Below, piece by piece: positions 26,841 to 35,988 of a DNA stretch of 64,000 nucleotides. The position numbers and the translations under genes were made by a program. The DNA comes from Cytobacillus firmus (GTDB lineage: Bacteria; Bacillota; Bacilli; Bacillales; Cytobacillaceae), in contig NZ_JAMBOJ010000002.1 in assembly GCF_023715565.1 (NCBI RefSeq), positions 1 to 64,000 of the forward strand. Direction: 5' to 3'. How positions within the stretch are numbered: position 1 is the first letter of the stretch; the number at the start of each line of letters is the position of its first letter. A model generated the notes under the pieces. That model saw nothing but the letters and a program-made list of their open reading frames with translations. It ran no database searches and had not been told where the DNA came from.

Positions 26841-28403
26841 ATGCGTTCAACTTTCATGGGACTTGAAACAGCCCGCCGCGGCATGTTCACCCAGCAAAGT
26901 GCTTTATATACAACAGGCCATAATATTTCAAATGCGAATATGCCCGGATACACCAGGCAGCGCATTAATTTCGCGCAAACCGAGCCTTATCCGGGCGTTG
27001 GCATGAACCGCCCTCAGATACCCGGTCAAATGGGAACAGGTGTTGAAGCGGGAACAGTTCAGCGAATAAGAGAATCATTTTTAGACCTGCAATATAGAAC
27101 TGAAAACACCAAAATGGGCTATTATGGTGCCATGAGCGAGGCTTTAACCAAGATGGAAGAAATCATGAATGAACCTTCTGAGAACGGATTGCACAGTACG
27201 CTGGAAAAGTTCTGGAATGCGCTTCAGGATCTATCTAGCCATACTGAAAACACCGGAGCCCGAGATGTAGTGGCAGCCACCGGGCAGATGGTTGCGGATA
27301 CGCTGAATTATTATCATAACTCCCTGTCGCGTGTTCAAGAGGATATAGGCAATCAGGTTGACGTGAAAGTTGCTGAAATTAATGCAATCGTCGAGCAAAT
27401 TGATCATCTGAATAAACAGATTGCCTCTGTTGAGCCGCACGGATATCTGCCGAATGATCTGTATGATGAGCGGGATTTATTGGTCGATAGCCTTTCACAA
27501 TTGGTTAACGTAAAAGTGAGCGGTGTGGTTCCGAATACATATGGAAATGCCAAACCGATGGCAGCGGGCCTTTATAATATAGAGATTGTCCAGAAGGATG
27601 GAAAATCCTATAATCCGCCTATTAACCTCATTTCCGTAACAAAAGAGAACGGCATAGTGGGCACTAACAAGGTAGAGGTTGAAAAAAATGAAGAGAACGG
27701 ACTTGTAACAGGATTAAAGATAGGTCCCGCTTCAATTGCACAGTTTGAGACTTTATCCGGTGAACTATCCGGTTTAATTAACAGCTATGGTTATGAAGCA
27801 GATGGTTCTGCTAAGGGTGCTTACCCTGAAATGCTCGAGAAGCTGAATAGAATGGCGTCTGCTTTTGCCAAGGAATTCAATGAGATTCATAAGAATGGAT
27901 ATGCACTTGGAGCAGATACAGTATCCGGATTAGACTTTTTCGAATTTGATGAGAAAAATCCGGCACAAAGCATGAAAGTGAATCAAGCATTGCTTGATGA
28001 TTCATCAAAAATTGCCGCCGCAGCCGAACAAGGTGGAGCATCAGGTGATAACAAAAATGCACAGCTGCTGGCTGATTTAAGAAAGAAAAGCTTTAGTGAT
28101 TATACATCATTGACTGATGAAGAAAAATCAAAACTGAATGGAAACCTGGATTCCTATTATTCAGGTATTATCGGTAAATTAGGCGTAGACTCTCAGAGTG
28201 CTAAAAAGGACCTGAAAAACGCCCTTGTGCTGGCAGATTCAGTAGACCGGAACAGGCAATCCGTCAGTGCAGTCTCATTAGATGAAGAAATGACCAATAT
28301 GATTAAATTCCAACATGCATACAATGCTTCAGCCCGAAATATAACAGTGGTAGATGAAATGCTCGATAAAATCATCAACGGCATGGGCGTTGTAGGCAGA
28401 TAA
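26841..28403 (+). CDS. flgK: Flagellar hook-associated protein 1 FlgK
   Basis: A 520-residue exported junction protein. The N-terminal rod/hook signature FMGLETARRGMFTQQSALYTTGHNISNANMPGYTRQR-type segment (split by normal variation) and the C-terminal DEEMTNMIKFQHAYNASARNIT helix form the D0/D1 core; the middle is variable. GGAGGAG precedes its ATG. flgL follows 13 bases downstream. Confidence 0.96.
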   Translation: MRSTFMGLETARRGMFTQQSALYTTGHNISNANMPGYTRQRINFAQTEPYPGVGMNRPQIPGQMGTGVEAGTVQRIRESFLDLQYRTENTKMGYYGAMSEALTKMEEIMNEPSENGLHSTLEKFWNALQDLSSHTENTGARDVVAATGQMVADTLNYYHNSLSRVQEDIGNQVDVKVAEINAIVEQIDHLNKQIASVEPHGYLPNDLYDERDLLVDSLSQLVNVKVSGVVPNTYGNAKPMAAGLYNIEIVQKDGKSYNPPINLISVTKENGIVGTNKVEVEKNEENGLVTGLKIGPASIAQFETLSGELSGLINSYGYEADGSAKGAYPEMLEKLNRMASAFAKEFNEIHKNGYALGADTVSGLDFFEFDEKNPAQSMKVNQALLDDSSKIAAAAEQGGASGDNKNAQLLADLRKKSFSDYTSLTDEEKSKLNGNLDSYYSGIIGKLGVDSQSAKKDLKNALVLADSVDRNRQSVSAVSLDEEMTNMIKFQHAYNASARNITVVDEMLDKIINGMGVVGR

Positions 28404-28416
28404 AGGGTGAGATAAA

Positions 28417-29277
28417 GTGCGCGTAACACAATCGATGTTATCAAATAACATGCTGAGAAATTTAAGCAACAGCTACAGCAGATTGGACAAGCTGCAGGAT
28501 CAAATTTCTACGCAAAAGAAATTCACCAAGCCATCGGATGATCCAGTTGCTGCAATGATGGGGATGAACTATCGTACGGATTTAAACCGCATTCAGCAAT
28601 TCAGCCGCAACATCGGGGAAGTGAGAAGCTGGGTTGACAGCACCGATGACGCCCTGGATAAAGGCGTGCTAGCCTTGCAGCGAATAAGAGAGCTCACAGT
28701 TCAGGCAAGCAACGGAACGCTTGAGGGGGATCAGCTCAAAGCCGTTGCTGAAGAGGTCAAGCAGCTTAAAGAACATCTGCAGAATCTCGGAGATACGCAA
28801 GTGGGAGGAAAGTATATTTTCAATGGCAATCAGACAAATGTAAGGCCATCTGAATCCGGTTTTCAAAGCGGAACCATTGAGCTTGAGGTATTTTCGGGTA
28901 TCAAAATCCCTATCAACACAGAAGGAAAAGCTCTGTTTGGGGACATGCTCAGTGAAGATGGAGATATTCAAAAACTAATCACAGCGCTTGAGACGAATGA
29001 TCCAGCAATTGGGGATATGCTTGAGACTGTTGATAAAAATATAGATAACTTCCTGTCTGCCCGTGCCCTGATTGGTGCCAAACAGAATCGGGTCGAGCTG
29101 ATGGAGGACCGCCTTTCCCAACAGGAAGTCTTCTCAACCAGAATCCTTTCTGATAATGAAGACATCGATATGGAAAAAGCCATCATCGAGCTCACAACCC
29201 AAGAAAGCATCCATCGTGCAGCACTAAGTGTTGGGGCAAGAATCATTCAGCCAAGCTTAACCGACTTTTTAAGATAA
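28417..29277 (+). CDS. flgL: Flagellar hook-associated protein 3 FlgL
   Basis: A 286-residue protein linking FlgK to the flagellin filament. GTG start. The N-terminus (RVTQSMLSNNMLRNLSNS and KKFTKPSDDPVAA) and C-terminal helix (DMEKAIIELTTQESIHRAAL) are flagellin-like. It ends at a strong hairpin (29284-29313). Confidence 0.96.
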   Translation: MRVTQSMLSNNMLRNLSNSYSRLDKLQDQISTQKKFTKPSDDPVAAMMGMNYRTDLNRIQQFSRNIGEVRSWVDSTDDALDKGVLALQRIRELTVQASNGTLEGDQLKAVAEEVKQLKEHLQNLGDTQVGGKYIFNGNQTNVRPSESGFQSGTIELEVFSGIKIPINTEGKALFGDMLSEDGDIQKLITALETNDPAIGDMLETVDKNIDNFLSARALIGAKQNRVELMEDRLSQQEVFSTRILSDNEDIDMEKAIIELTTQESIHRAALSVGARIIQPSLTDFLR

Positions 29278-29283
29278 TCAATG

Positions 29284-29313
29284 AAAAGCTATCCATAGGA
29301 GATAGCTTTTTTT
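29284..29313 (+). terminator. Terminator or attenuator between flgL and yviE
   Basis: AAAAGCTATC / GATAGCTTTT stem followed by TTTC, 6 bases after the flgL stop. Because yviE follows within 20 bases, partial read-through is likely. Confidence 0.75.
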
Positions 29314-29332
29314 CATAAAAGAGGTGTCTAAC

Positions 29333-29896
29333 ATGAACGTGCCGCAGATCAGGCTGGAATCCAACTATATCAAAATGGGATTAAAGATAGAAAAACCGGT
29401 GCAGCAAATCGAACAGCCCCCTGCCATCCAATCCATTCAGCAGCCCAAAGCCATCCTGGAAATTAAAACAATCCCAGGAATGCTGACAATCGACCAGACA
29501 AAAGCACGCGAGGACGTCGATTTAAAAAGTGTTGGCAGAAGAATAGAAGAGTTCGCCCAAAACGGGTACCAGGATTGGCTGAAAGGGCTGGAGAGAAGAG
29601 CTGCACAGGGAACGGAGCTCATGAAAATTGAAAACGGCGGCAACCCCATCACTTACCAGGCCAAGGAAAACAGTGAGGGTCCTCCCCAGCAGTTTAATAT
29701 TGGCTGGGTGCCGTCTCATAATAGTGTAAAGCTTCAATACGAACCAGCCAAAGTCAACATTGAAGCTCAGCCGCAAAAGCCGAATATTGAAGTTGAAATC
29801 AGAAAGCCGGTTCATAACTATACGCCAGGTAAAGTTAGTACGGAGATTATTGAGAAAAATAGCCTAAATGTTGATTATATCAACCTAACAATTTAG
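29333..29896 (+). CDS. yviE: DUF6470 family flagellar-region protein (YviE)
   Basis: A 187-residue protein rich in Pro, Gln, Ile and Lys, without signal peptide or membrane helix, in the position of yviE between flgL and fliW. ATG 29333 follows AGAGGTG by 6 bases; an in-frame GTG at 29324 lies inside this ribosome-binding site. Motifs include PQIRLESNYIKMG and the alternating IExQxxxxxIE pattern. Function is unknown. Confidence 0.85.
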   Translation: MNVPQIRLESNYIKMGLKIEKPVQQIEQPPAIQSIQQPKAILEIKTIPGMLTIDQTKAREDVDLKSVGRRIEEFAQNGYQDWLKGLERRAAQGTELMKIENGGNPITYQAKENSEGPPQQFNIGWVPSHNSVKLQYEPAKVNIEAQPQKPNIEVEIRKPVHNYTPGKVSTEIIEKNSLNVDYINLTI

Positions 29897-29911
29897 TAAA
29901 GTGGTGAAAAA

Positions 29912-30352
29912 ATGAATATTTTAACGAAATTTCATGGTGAGCAAGAGATAAACAGAGAAAATATTATTGCGTTTCCATCAGGGATTCCAGGTTTTTTGGA
30001 AGAGAAAGAGTTTTATATATTACCTCTTGAAGGGACAGACTTATTTGTATTGCAGTCAGTTAAAACAACTGAAGTGGCATTTATCGTGACAGATCCGTTT
30101 GTTCTATATCCGCAGTATGAGTTCGTTTTGCCGGAAGAGGCAATAGAGAAATTAGAAATCCAATCAGATAAAGATGTGGCAACGTTTGCGATTTTGACAG
30201 TAAGAGAGCCATTCCAGGACACAACCGCTAACCTGCAGGCACCCGTTGTGATTAACCAAACAAAAAAGCTAGGCAAACAAGTTATTCTTATCCAAACATC
30301 ATACGGGACAAAGCATAAAATCTTGAATCCTCAAGAACAGGGGGAGAGATAA
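29912..30352 (+). CDS. fliW: Flagellar assembly factor FliW
   Basis: A 146-residue protein that binds flagellin or CsrA. When flagellin is exported FliW is freed and sequesters CsrA, relieving repression of hag translation. Family motifs are [22 protein letters not shown] and the later [15 protein letters not shown]. The stop overlaps the csrA start by one base (TAATG), which implies translational coupling. Confidence 0.95.
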   Translation: MNILTKFHGEQEINRENIIAFPSGIPGFLEEKEFYILPLEGTDLFVLQSVKTTEVAFIVTDPFVLYPQYEFVLPEEAIEKLEIQSDKDVATFAILTVREPFQDTTANLQAPVVINQTKKLGKQVILIQTSYGTKHKILNPQEQGER

Positions 30353-30582
30353 TGCTTGTACTCACAAGGAGACTCAAAGAATCGATCATGATTGGTGATG
30401 ACATTGAAATCTCCATCATCTCTGTTGAAGGTGACCAGGTAAAGTTAGGCATCAGCGCGCCGAAAAATGTTGATATTCATAGGAAGGAAATATATCTATC
30501 TATTCAGCAGGAAAATAGCAGTGCAACTCAAACTGAAGCAAATGCAATCGAAAGCCTAAGCAGCTTTTTTAAAAAGAAATAA
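30352..30582 (+). CDS. csrA: Translational regulator CsrA
   Basis: A 76-residue RNA-binding protein starting [20 protein letters not shown], the diagnostic CsrA N-terminus, with [18 protein letters not shown] in the RNA-binding strand region. It represses hag translation by binding the leader. A strong candidate site is visible about 105 bases downstream in the hag leader. Confidence 0.96.
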   Translation: MLVLTRRLKESIMIGDDIEISIISVEGDQVKLGISAPKNVDIHRKEIYLSIQQENSSATQTEANAIESLSSFFKKK

Positions 30583-30600
30583 AATTTTTTTCCAAACTAT

Positions 30601-30627
30601 TAAACACCTGCCAAAATAAGTCGATAT
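30601..30627 (+). promoter_or_regulatory. Sigma-D promoter of hag
   Basis: TAAA (30601-30604), 15 bases, GTCGATAT (30620-30627): a one-mismatch sigma-D promoter 100 bases before the hag start. Confidence 0.88.
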
Positions 30628-30686
30628 AACCAGTGTAAAGCTGAACAGCAAAAAGGCGGCCGACTTTTCTGTTGTTAGTAAAACAA

Positions 30687-30718
30687 CCACATGGATGTGG
30701 GATATATACTCAAGGAGG
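30687..30718 (+). promoter_or_regulatory. CsrA binding sites in the hag leader
   Basis: CCACATGGATGTGG (30687-30700) forms a six-base-pair hairpin presenting GGA and contains ACAxGGATGT, close to the CsrA consensus. A second GGA-containing site is the ribosome-binding sequence AAGGAGG (30712-30718). Two sites, the second on the ribosome-binding site, is the arrangement known for B. subtilis hag. Confidence 0.75.
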
Positions 30719-30727
30719 AAATTAATA

Positions 30728-31606
30728 ATGAGAATTAATCATAATATTGCGGCGTTGAATACTTATCGTCAGTTGAATACTGCATCAAATGCACAATCAA
30801 ACTCCATGGAAAAGTTATCTTCAGGTCTTCGTATTAATAAAGCTGGGGATGATGCTGCTGGCCTGGCTATTTCCGAAAAGATGCGTGGTCAAATCCGTGG
30901 TTTGGATATGGCTGCGAAAAATGCCCAAGATGGCATTTCTCTAATCCAAACATCTGAGGGGGCACTAAACGAGACACATAGCGTACTTCAACGTATGCGT
31001 GAATTAGCAGTTCAATCTGCAAACGATACTAATACTGATACAGACCGTGGGGAACTTCAGAAGGAATTAAATGAACTTATTGATGAAGTTGACCGCATTG
31101 CTAGTAAAACTCAATTTAATACAAAAACACTTATGGATGGTACTTTTAAAGAAAATGGATTAAAATTCCAAATCGGAGCAAATGCGACACAAAATATTGA
31201 ATTGAAAATAAACGATATGCAATCAGCAGCAATAGGTACATTAGATGCGGATGGTAATGTAGTGACGGCCTTATCTACTTTAAAATCAACTGATTTAACA
31301 GCAGACGCAGGTATACTTAATCAAGGTATGGCTGACTCTGCAATTACAGTTATTAATGATGCAATCGAACAGGTTTCTGCAGAACGTTCAAAACTAGGAG
31401 CTTACCAAAATCGTTTAGACCATACAATTAATAACTTGAATACATCATCAGAAAACTTAACTGCTGCTGAATCACGTATTCGTGACGTAGATATGGCTAA
31501 AGAAATGATGGAACAAACGAAGAACTCCATTCTTTCACAAGCTGCTCAAGCAATGTTGGCACAAGCGAACCAACAACCACAAGGAGTTCTACAACTTCTT
31601 CGTTAA
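30728..31606 (+). CDS. hag: Flagellin Hag
   Basis: The 292-residue filament subunit. The true start is ATG 30728 after AAGGAGG, giving MRINHNIAALNTYRQLN; an in-frame ATG at 30695 lies in the CsrA-site hairpin. Conserved D0/D1 ends: SSGLRINKAGDDAAGLAISE and RIRDVDMAKEMMEQTK ... QPQGVLQLLR. The central variable region is short (about residues 165-215). Expression is set by sigma-D, FlgM and CsrA-FliW elements seen nearby. Confidence 0.97.
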   Translation: MRINHNIAALNTYRQLNTASNAQSNSMEKLSSGLRINKAGDDAAGLAISEKMRGQIRGLDMAAKNAQDGISLIQTSEGALNETHSVLQRMRELAVQSANDTNTDTDRGELQKELNELIDEVDRIASKTQFNTKTLMDGTFKENGLKFQIGANATQNIELKINDMQSAAIGTLDADGNVVTALSTLKSTDLTADAGILNQGMADSAITVINDAIEQVSAERSKLGAYQNRLDHTINNLNTSSENLTAAESRIRDVDMAKEMMEQTKNSILSQAAQAMLAQANQQPQGVLQLLR

Positions 31607-31618
31607 TATTAGATTACA

Positions 31619-31653
31619 GGAGGCTCTAGTAATGCTAGGGTCTCTTTTTATAT
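31619..31653 (+). terminator. hag terminator
   Basis: GGAGGCTCTAG / CTAGGGTCTC stem followed by TTTTTAT, starting 13 bases after the hag stop. Confidence 0.8.
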
Positions 31654-31677
31654 TAATTTCGTGAAAGAAAGGGAACA

Positions 31678-32390
31678 ATGAGCAGGATTTTAGACATTGA
31701 TATGGACTTTTTCTTGAATATAATTGCTATAGAAAAAACTGGAGATGTTAGATTAGATGAAAGTAATTATGTTCCCAGGGAAGAAAAAGATTTCCGGTTA
31801 TTTTTAGAAGAAAAATGAAATTTGAGCAAAGAGAATAAGATCTTGGGCAGAATAATAAAAGATTATAATAAGGCATTTTACTTTTGCGAAGAGTTAATAA
31901 AAGAGAAAAATATTGAAGTTCCTTTTCAAGTTACACAAGTTGATGCCCATACTGATTTGAAAGCAGGTTAGCCATTTTAGGCGACATGCTCCACCTACCT
32001 ATATCTAGAAGGTTAAAAGAATTTAATATGAGCGAAAGGTTCTGCTAATCCCTATCATTAGCAATAGTATGTGGATTGTTTAATAAGATAGGGTTAATCA
32101 TTCACGTTGATTTTGATTACTGTGACTTACCTACTCTCTTTTAAAAAAGGTAATGTAGATACAAGTATATTAGAAAAATGAAAGCCTACGAAAAATTAGC
32201 TATAGAATATAGCAATTTTAACTGTCCCGTCCATATAGATCCAGAAATCCCTTATCAAATAATTCGCTATGAACCATTTCTGTCACAATATTACTATGAC
32301 TATCTTGTTTTTTGGCAATCACCAGGTCACACACCTAAGACAGCAGACTTCATGATTAAATTAGTTAAAGACTTTATCATCGAAGTATAG
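31678..32390 (+). pseudogene. Decayed UPF0489 family gene
   Basis: An ATG with a purine-rich upstream site starts MSRILDIDMDFFLN, the family N-terminus. TGA interrupts at codon 47 (31816), after which the same frame continues to VTQVDAHTDLKAG and a TAG. The C-terminal part survives in another frame (from 32178), ending in WQSPGHTPKTADFMIKLVKDFI, which resembles the family C-terminus. The middle has several stops and frame changes. It is a remnant between hag and the flaG operon. The UPF0489 assignment rests on the DIDxDFF and VDAHxDL motifs from memory. Confidence 0.75.
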
Positions 32391-32443
32391 GTTCTCATAC
32401 CATCATCATTCTTAAAAATTAATTAAAGGTGTAGTTAAGCAAT

Positions 32444-32473
32444 GAGTAGCCGAAGGTTGCTCCTTTTCTTTTT
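32444..32473 (+). terminator. Terminator after the UPF0489 remnant
   Basis: An 8-base-pair stem (two G-T pairs) with a GAA loop, followed by CCTTTTCTTTTTT. Confidence 0.65.
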
Positions 32474-32652
32474 TGAGCAAATAGGGAAAGTCGTTTGTTC
32501 CCCCGTGTCTAGCTGTTCACAACTAAGAGAGAGAGAAACGGTGCCTGTTCCTACATATATTAATGAATTAAAGCAGAAATACCTTACTCTTTAATGGTCC
32601 AAACAAAAATCCCATTGGCATTATCACAATATCCTTCCATCTAATTTCCCTC

Positions 32653-32679
32653 TCAACATTTCCGCTCCTCTACCGATAT
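32653..32679 (+). promoter_or_regulatory. Sigma-D-like promoter of flaG operon
   Basis: TCAA (32653-32656), 15 bases, ACCGATAT (32672-32679): one mismatch in each box. It lies 36 bases before flaG. Confidence 0.7.
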
Positions 32680-32714
32680 AAAAACTAAGAATATATTATA
32701 GGTAGGGGATTTCC

Positions 32715-33074
32715 ATGATCGAACGCTTATCATCTCAACACACGCCTCTCACACCTAGACTTTCTAATAATAATGAAGTAAATAATGAGTTTACAAAAAA
32801 AGAATCCAATATACTAAAACAGCCAGCACATAAACAAGTTGAACCATTGAAGGAAGATCAGCTAACACAAGTAGTCGACAGCATGAACGAATTCTTACAA
32901 GCTTCCCACACCTCATTAAAGTTCGTTCTACACGAAGAACTAAATGAATACTACGTAACCCTAGTTGATGACCTAACCCAGGAAGTAGTAAAGGAAATCC
33001 CATCAAAGAAAATGCTGGACATGTACGCAGCAATGACAGATTTTGTTGGACTAATGGTAGATAAGAAGATTTAA
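32715..33074 (+). CDS. flaG: Flagellar protein FlaG
   Basis: A 119-residue protein of the FlaG/YvyC family. The N-terminal third is polar and variable. The conserved C-terminal part reads LKFVLHEELNEYYVTLVDDLTQEVVKEIPSKKMLDMYAAM-like (shown here in outline only): HEELNEYYV and VVKEIPSKKMLDMYAAM are the key stretches. It affects filament length in other bacteria. fliD follows after 15 bases. Confidence 0.93.
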   Translation: MIERLSSQHTPLTPRLSNNNEVNNEFTKKESNILKQPAHKQVEPLKEDQLTQVVDSMNEFLQASHTSLKFVLHEELNEYYVTLVDDLTQEVVKEIPSKKMLDMYAAMTDFVGLMVDKKI

Positions 33075-33089
33075 AAGGAGGAGTACATA

Positions 33090-35213
33090 TTGGTTAGAAT
33101 CGGAGGTCTGGCAAGCGGGATGGATATAGACCAGCTTGTATCAGATCTAATGAAGGCAGAACGGATGCCTCTAGATAAATTAAAGCAGAAGAAACAAGTG
33201 CTGGAATGGCAGCGCGATGATTATCGTGCAATAAATGCTTTGCTTCTTGATTTCAGAAGTGAATTGACGCAGATGAAGCTGACTACCCGTTATCGCACGC
33301 GCCTGACCACTTCTTCAAATGAAGCCATGGTAAGTGCCACAGCAAGCAGCGCAGCAAGTCAGGCTTCTTACTCGATTTCAAAGGTAACAAGGCTGGCAAG
33401 TGCGGAGACTCGCGTGAACGGCGGAAGCATTTCTGCGGATGGGAAATCTATCGACCCAAGCAAAAGTCTTTATGCACAGGAAAACAATTTTATGTATAAA
33501 GGCAATCATACAGATTCAGGTGGAAATCCTGTCAGTAGTGCATGGAAAAATGGTGCTGTTTTAAATAAAAGTATAAACGTGACCGATCCAGCTGCTATTA
33601 GCTTCGGAGACATGTCCAATGTGGAACTTAGTGAACTCAGTTCCTGGAGTGTAAAGGTTAATGGAGTCGGATTTAATGCGCTGAGTGAGGCAGAATTGAC
33701 TGCGGCGAACCGTCCTTTAAAAGAGAACGAAGTGCTGGTAAAAGAGGATGGAACACTGCAGTTCGGCAAGGAGCCTGCAAAGGGAAGTGTCATTAAGATT
33801 GATTATGTAGCGACTGAACGGACAGGTTCCCATGCTATTGCAAGCGGCACTTCCTCTATTCAATTGGCTCAAGGTGCCTTGAACGAAGTGAAAAGTATTA
33901 AGGTAAAGGAAACAATCTCTGGAGAGACCACTGAAAAAACTTTTTCAATGGGTAATACCGTGAATGGAGAAAGAGAAATACTCGATGATGCGAATAAAGT
34001 GGTAGGCACCCTTAACTACGAAACAGGCAAAATCACGTTTAATTCTGATATGCAAAAACCGGCAGATGGATCTGACACAACCATGACTCTAGATATTACA
34101 TATGATCACAAATACACTGCTTTTTCCGTAGACACCTCAACTTCTAAAGGAGAGCGTCATGATTCCTTTCTTATATCAGGGAGTGAGTCTCTAAATAATG
34201 TTATCAGTAAAGTCAATGCTTCAAGTACTGGTGTCAATATGTTCTTTGACAGTGCTACAGGCCAAATGACAATGACCCGCACAGAGACGGGTGATTTTAA
34301 TAAAGATGGGGATGAAATCACGACAAATGGCAGCTTTCTGAATGATGTTCTGCGCTTTCAAGGTGCTGTGGTCAAAGAAGAAGGAAGCAATGCCGAATTT
34401 GTCATTAACGGTTTGGCTACCAATAGAAGCTCCAACACTTTTGAGGTCAACGGTGTTACCTTTACCCTTAAGCAGACCTTTGAAGATCAGACGGTCAGCA
34501 TCAATGTCAGCAATGATACCACGCAGGTTTTTGATAATATTAAAGCATTTGTGGATAAATACAATGAAATGATCGATCAAATCCAGAAAAAGACTGGTGA
34601 AGAACGGTATCGAAGCTATATTCCATTGACCGATCAACAGCGTGAGCAGCTTTCGGATAAGCAGCAGGAGCAGTGGGAAGAGCGGGCTAAAAGTGGTCTA
34701 TTGCGTAAGGATTCTACCCTTCAGTCTGTTTTATCAGGGATGCGGATGAACTTTTACCAGCCCGTATTGAATGATCTTGTTTCTCCGCTTTATAATCAGC
34801 TTGCCAGCATCGGCATTAAAACGACCAGCAATTATCTAGAAGGCGGTAAGCTGGAAATTGATGAAGCCGCCCTGAAAAAGGCAATCGAAGATGATCCTGT
34901 GTCTGTTGAAAATCTTTTTAGAGGAGATGGGCAGACAGACGGGCAGAGAGGGATTGCCCACAGGCTTTATGATACTGTGAACGCTGCGATGGATAAATTG
35001 AAGACAAAAGCAGGAAACAGCTTTTCGACCAATCAGCAATTTACCATCGGCAGGGAACTGAATGATGTAGGCAAGCGGATTGATAGTTTTGAAAATAAAT
35101 TAAAGCAGGTTGAAGACCGCTACTGGCGCCAATTCACCGCCATGGAAAAAGCGATCCAGCGATCCAATCAGCAATCCATGTTCCTTATGAACCATTTTAG
35201 CAGCGGCATGTAA
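33090..35213 (+). CDS. fliD: Flagellar cap protein FliD
   Basis: A 707-residue filament cap (HAP2), exported to the filament tip where it directs flagellin polymerisation. TTG start after AAAGGAGGA. The N-terminus (VRIGGLASGMDIDQLVSDLM) and C-terminus (QVEDRYWRQFTAMEKAIQRSNQQSMFL) form the conserved coiled-coil ends; FVDKYNEMIDQIQ lies before the C-terminal region. At 707 residues it is about 200 longer than B. subtilis FliD (498). The extra length is in the surface-exposed middle (about 110-440), which is the usual variable part. Confidence 0.95.
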   Translation: MVRIGGLASGMDIDQLVSDLMKAERMPLDKLKQKKQVLEWQRDDYRAINALLLDFRSELTQMKLTTRYRTRLTTSSNEAMVSATASSAASQASYSISKVTRLASAETRVNGGSISADGKSIDPSKSLYAQENNFMYKGNHTDSGGNPVSSAWKNGAVLNKSINVTDPAAISFGDMSNVELSELSSWSVKVNGVGFNALSEAELTAANRPLKENEVLVKEDGTLQFGKEPAKGSVIKIDYVATERTGSHAIASGTSSIQLAQGALNEVKSIKVKETISGETTEKTFSMGNTVNGEREILDDANKVVGTLNYETGKITFNSDMQKPADGSDTTMTLDITYDHKYTAFSVDTSTSKGERHDSFLISGSESLNNVISKVNASSTGVNMFFDSATGQMTMTRTETGDFNKDGDEITTNGSFLNDVLRFQGAVVKEEGSNAEFVINGLATNRSSNTFEVNGVTFTLKQTFEDQTVSINVSNDTTQVFDNIKAFVDKYNEMIDQIQKKTGEERYRSYIPLTDQQREQLSDKQQEQWEERAKSGLLRKDSTLQSVLSGMRMNFYQPVLNDLVSPLYNQLASIGIKTTSNYLEGGKLEIDEAALKKAIEDDPVSVENLFRGDGQTDGQRGIAHRLYDTVNAAMDKLKTKAGNSFSTNQQFTIGRELNDVGKRIDSFENKLKQVEDRYWRQFTAMEKAIQRSNQQSMFLMNHFSSGM

Positions 35214-35232
35214 GAAGAGGGAGTGTTAACAC

Positions 35233-35634
35233 ATGGCAGTAAGCAATCCATACAAATCCTATCAGCAAAATTCAGTGAATACCGCCTCTCCTGGAGAGCT
35301 GACACTGATGCTGTATAACGGATGTCTTAAGTTTATTCATCAGGCGAAGAAAGCTATTGAAGAAAAGAATATAGAACTGAAAAATACCAATATCCAAAAG
35401 GCTCAATCTATTATTCAGGAGCTGATGGTTACGTTAAATATGGACATGGAAGTGTCTAAAAATATGATGTCCTTGTATGACTTCATGAATCGCAGATTAA
35501 TGGAAGCGAATATTAAAAATGATGCTTCCATACTGGATGAGGTGGAAGGCCTTGTGACAGAGTTCCGGGATACGTGGAAGGAAGTCATACAGATGAACCG
35601 GCAGAAGCAGTTCTCGCAGGGCGGTACGGCTTAG
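35233..35634 (+). CDS. fliS: Flagellin chaperone FliS
   Basis: A 133-residue helical chaperone that keeps flagellin unpolymerised before export. It contains the family features NPYKSYQQNSVNTASPGELTLMLY and MDMEVSKNMMSLYDFMNRRL. Its stop codon overlaps the start of the next gene (TAGTG). Confidence 0.95.
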   Translation: MAVSNPYKSYQQNSVNTASPGELTLMLYNGCLKFIHQAKKAIEEKNIELKNTNIQKAQSIIQELMVTLNMDMEVSKNMMSLYDFMNRRLMEANIKNDASILDEVEGLVTEFRDTWKEVIQMNRQKQFSQGGTA

Positions 35635-35978
35635 TGAGTTCGGTACAAACCTTTTATGATGCCACACAAAAGCTAATAGCATTACTTGAAGATGCAGAGC
35701 TTGACCGTGATGTAAAAATCAGTCAAGTTGAAGGCTTGCTTGAAAACCGCGAGCAGGCAATGGCTCGCATGGCCCCTCCCTATTCAGACGCCGAAAAGGA
35801 CTTGGGAGCGAGGCTCATCAGTCTTAATGCAAAAGTTACCCAGCTCATGACAAGGGAAAAGCTGTTTATCCAAAAAGACATTAAAGCCTTAAGCGTGAAA
35901 AAGGAATCAACCGGAAAATATGCTAATCCCTATCAATCCATGGCAACGGACGGCATGTTTTATGATAAAAGAAAATAG
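35634..35978 (+). CDS. fliT: Flagellar protein FliT
   Basis: A 114-residue helical protein, probably the FliD chaperone. GTG 35634 overlaps the last base of the fliS stop, consistent with translational coupling; an upstream in-frame ATG (35574) lies inside fliS and has no good site. Helices such as YDATQKLIALLEDAELDRDVKISQVEGLLENRE match the FliT type in size and position. Confidence 0.85.
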   Translation: MSSVQTFYDATQKLIALLEDAELDRDVKISQVEGLLENREQAMARMAPPYSDAEKDLGARLISLNAKVTQLMTREKLFIQKDIKALSVKKESTGKYANPYQSMATDGMFYDKRK

Positions 35979-35988
35979 GTGACTAACA

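Larger units (their letters stand above)
32391..32714. other. Intergenic region before flaG
   Basis: 324 bases without a gene. It contains a hairpin GAGTAGCC / GGTTGCTC with a T-rich tail (32444-32473), a single GAGCAAATAGG resembling the core of the 21-bp repeats (about 32475), and the sigma-D-like flaG promoter. Confidence 0.55.

Noticed and set aside
32178-32390. Independent 70-residue gene
   Set aside because: It has no ribosome-binding site and reads as the C-terminal remnant of the UPF0489 pseudogene.
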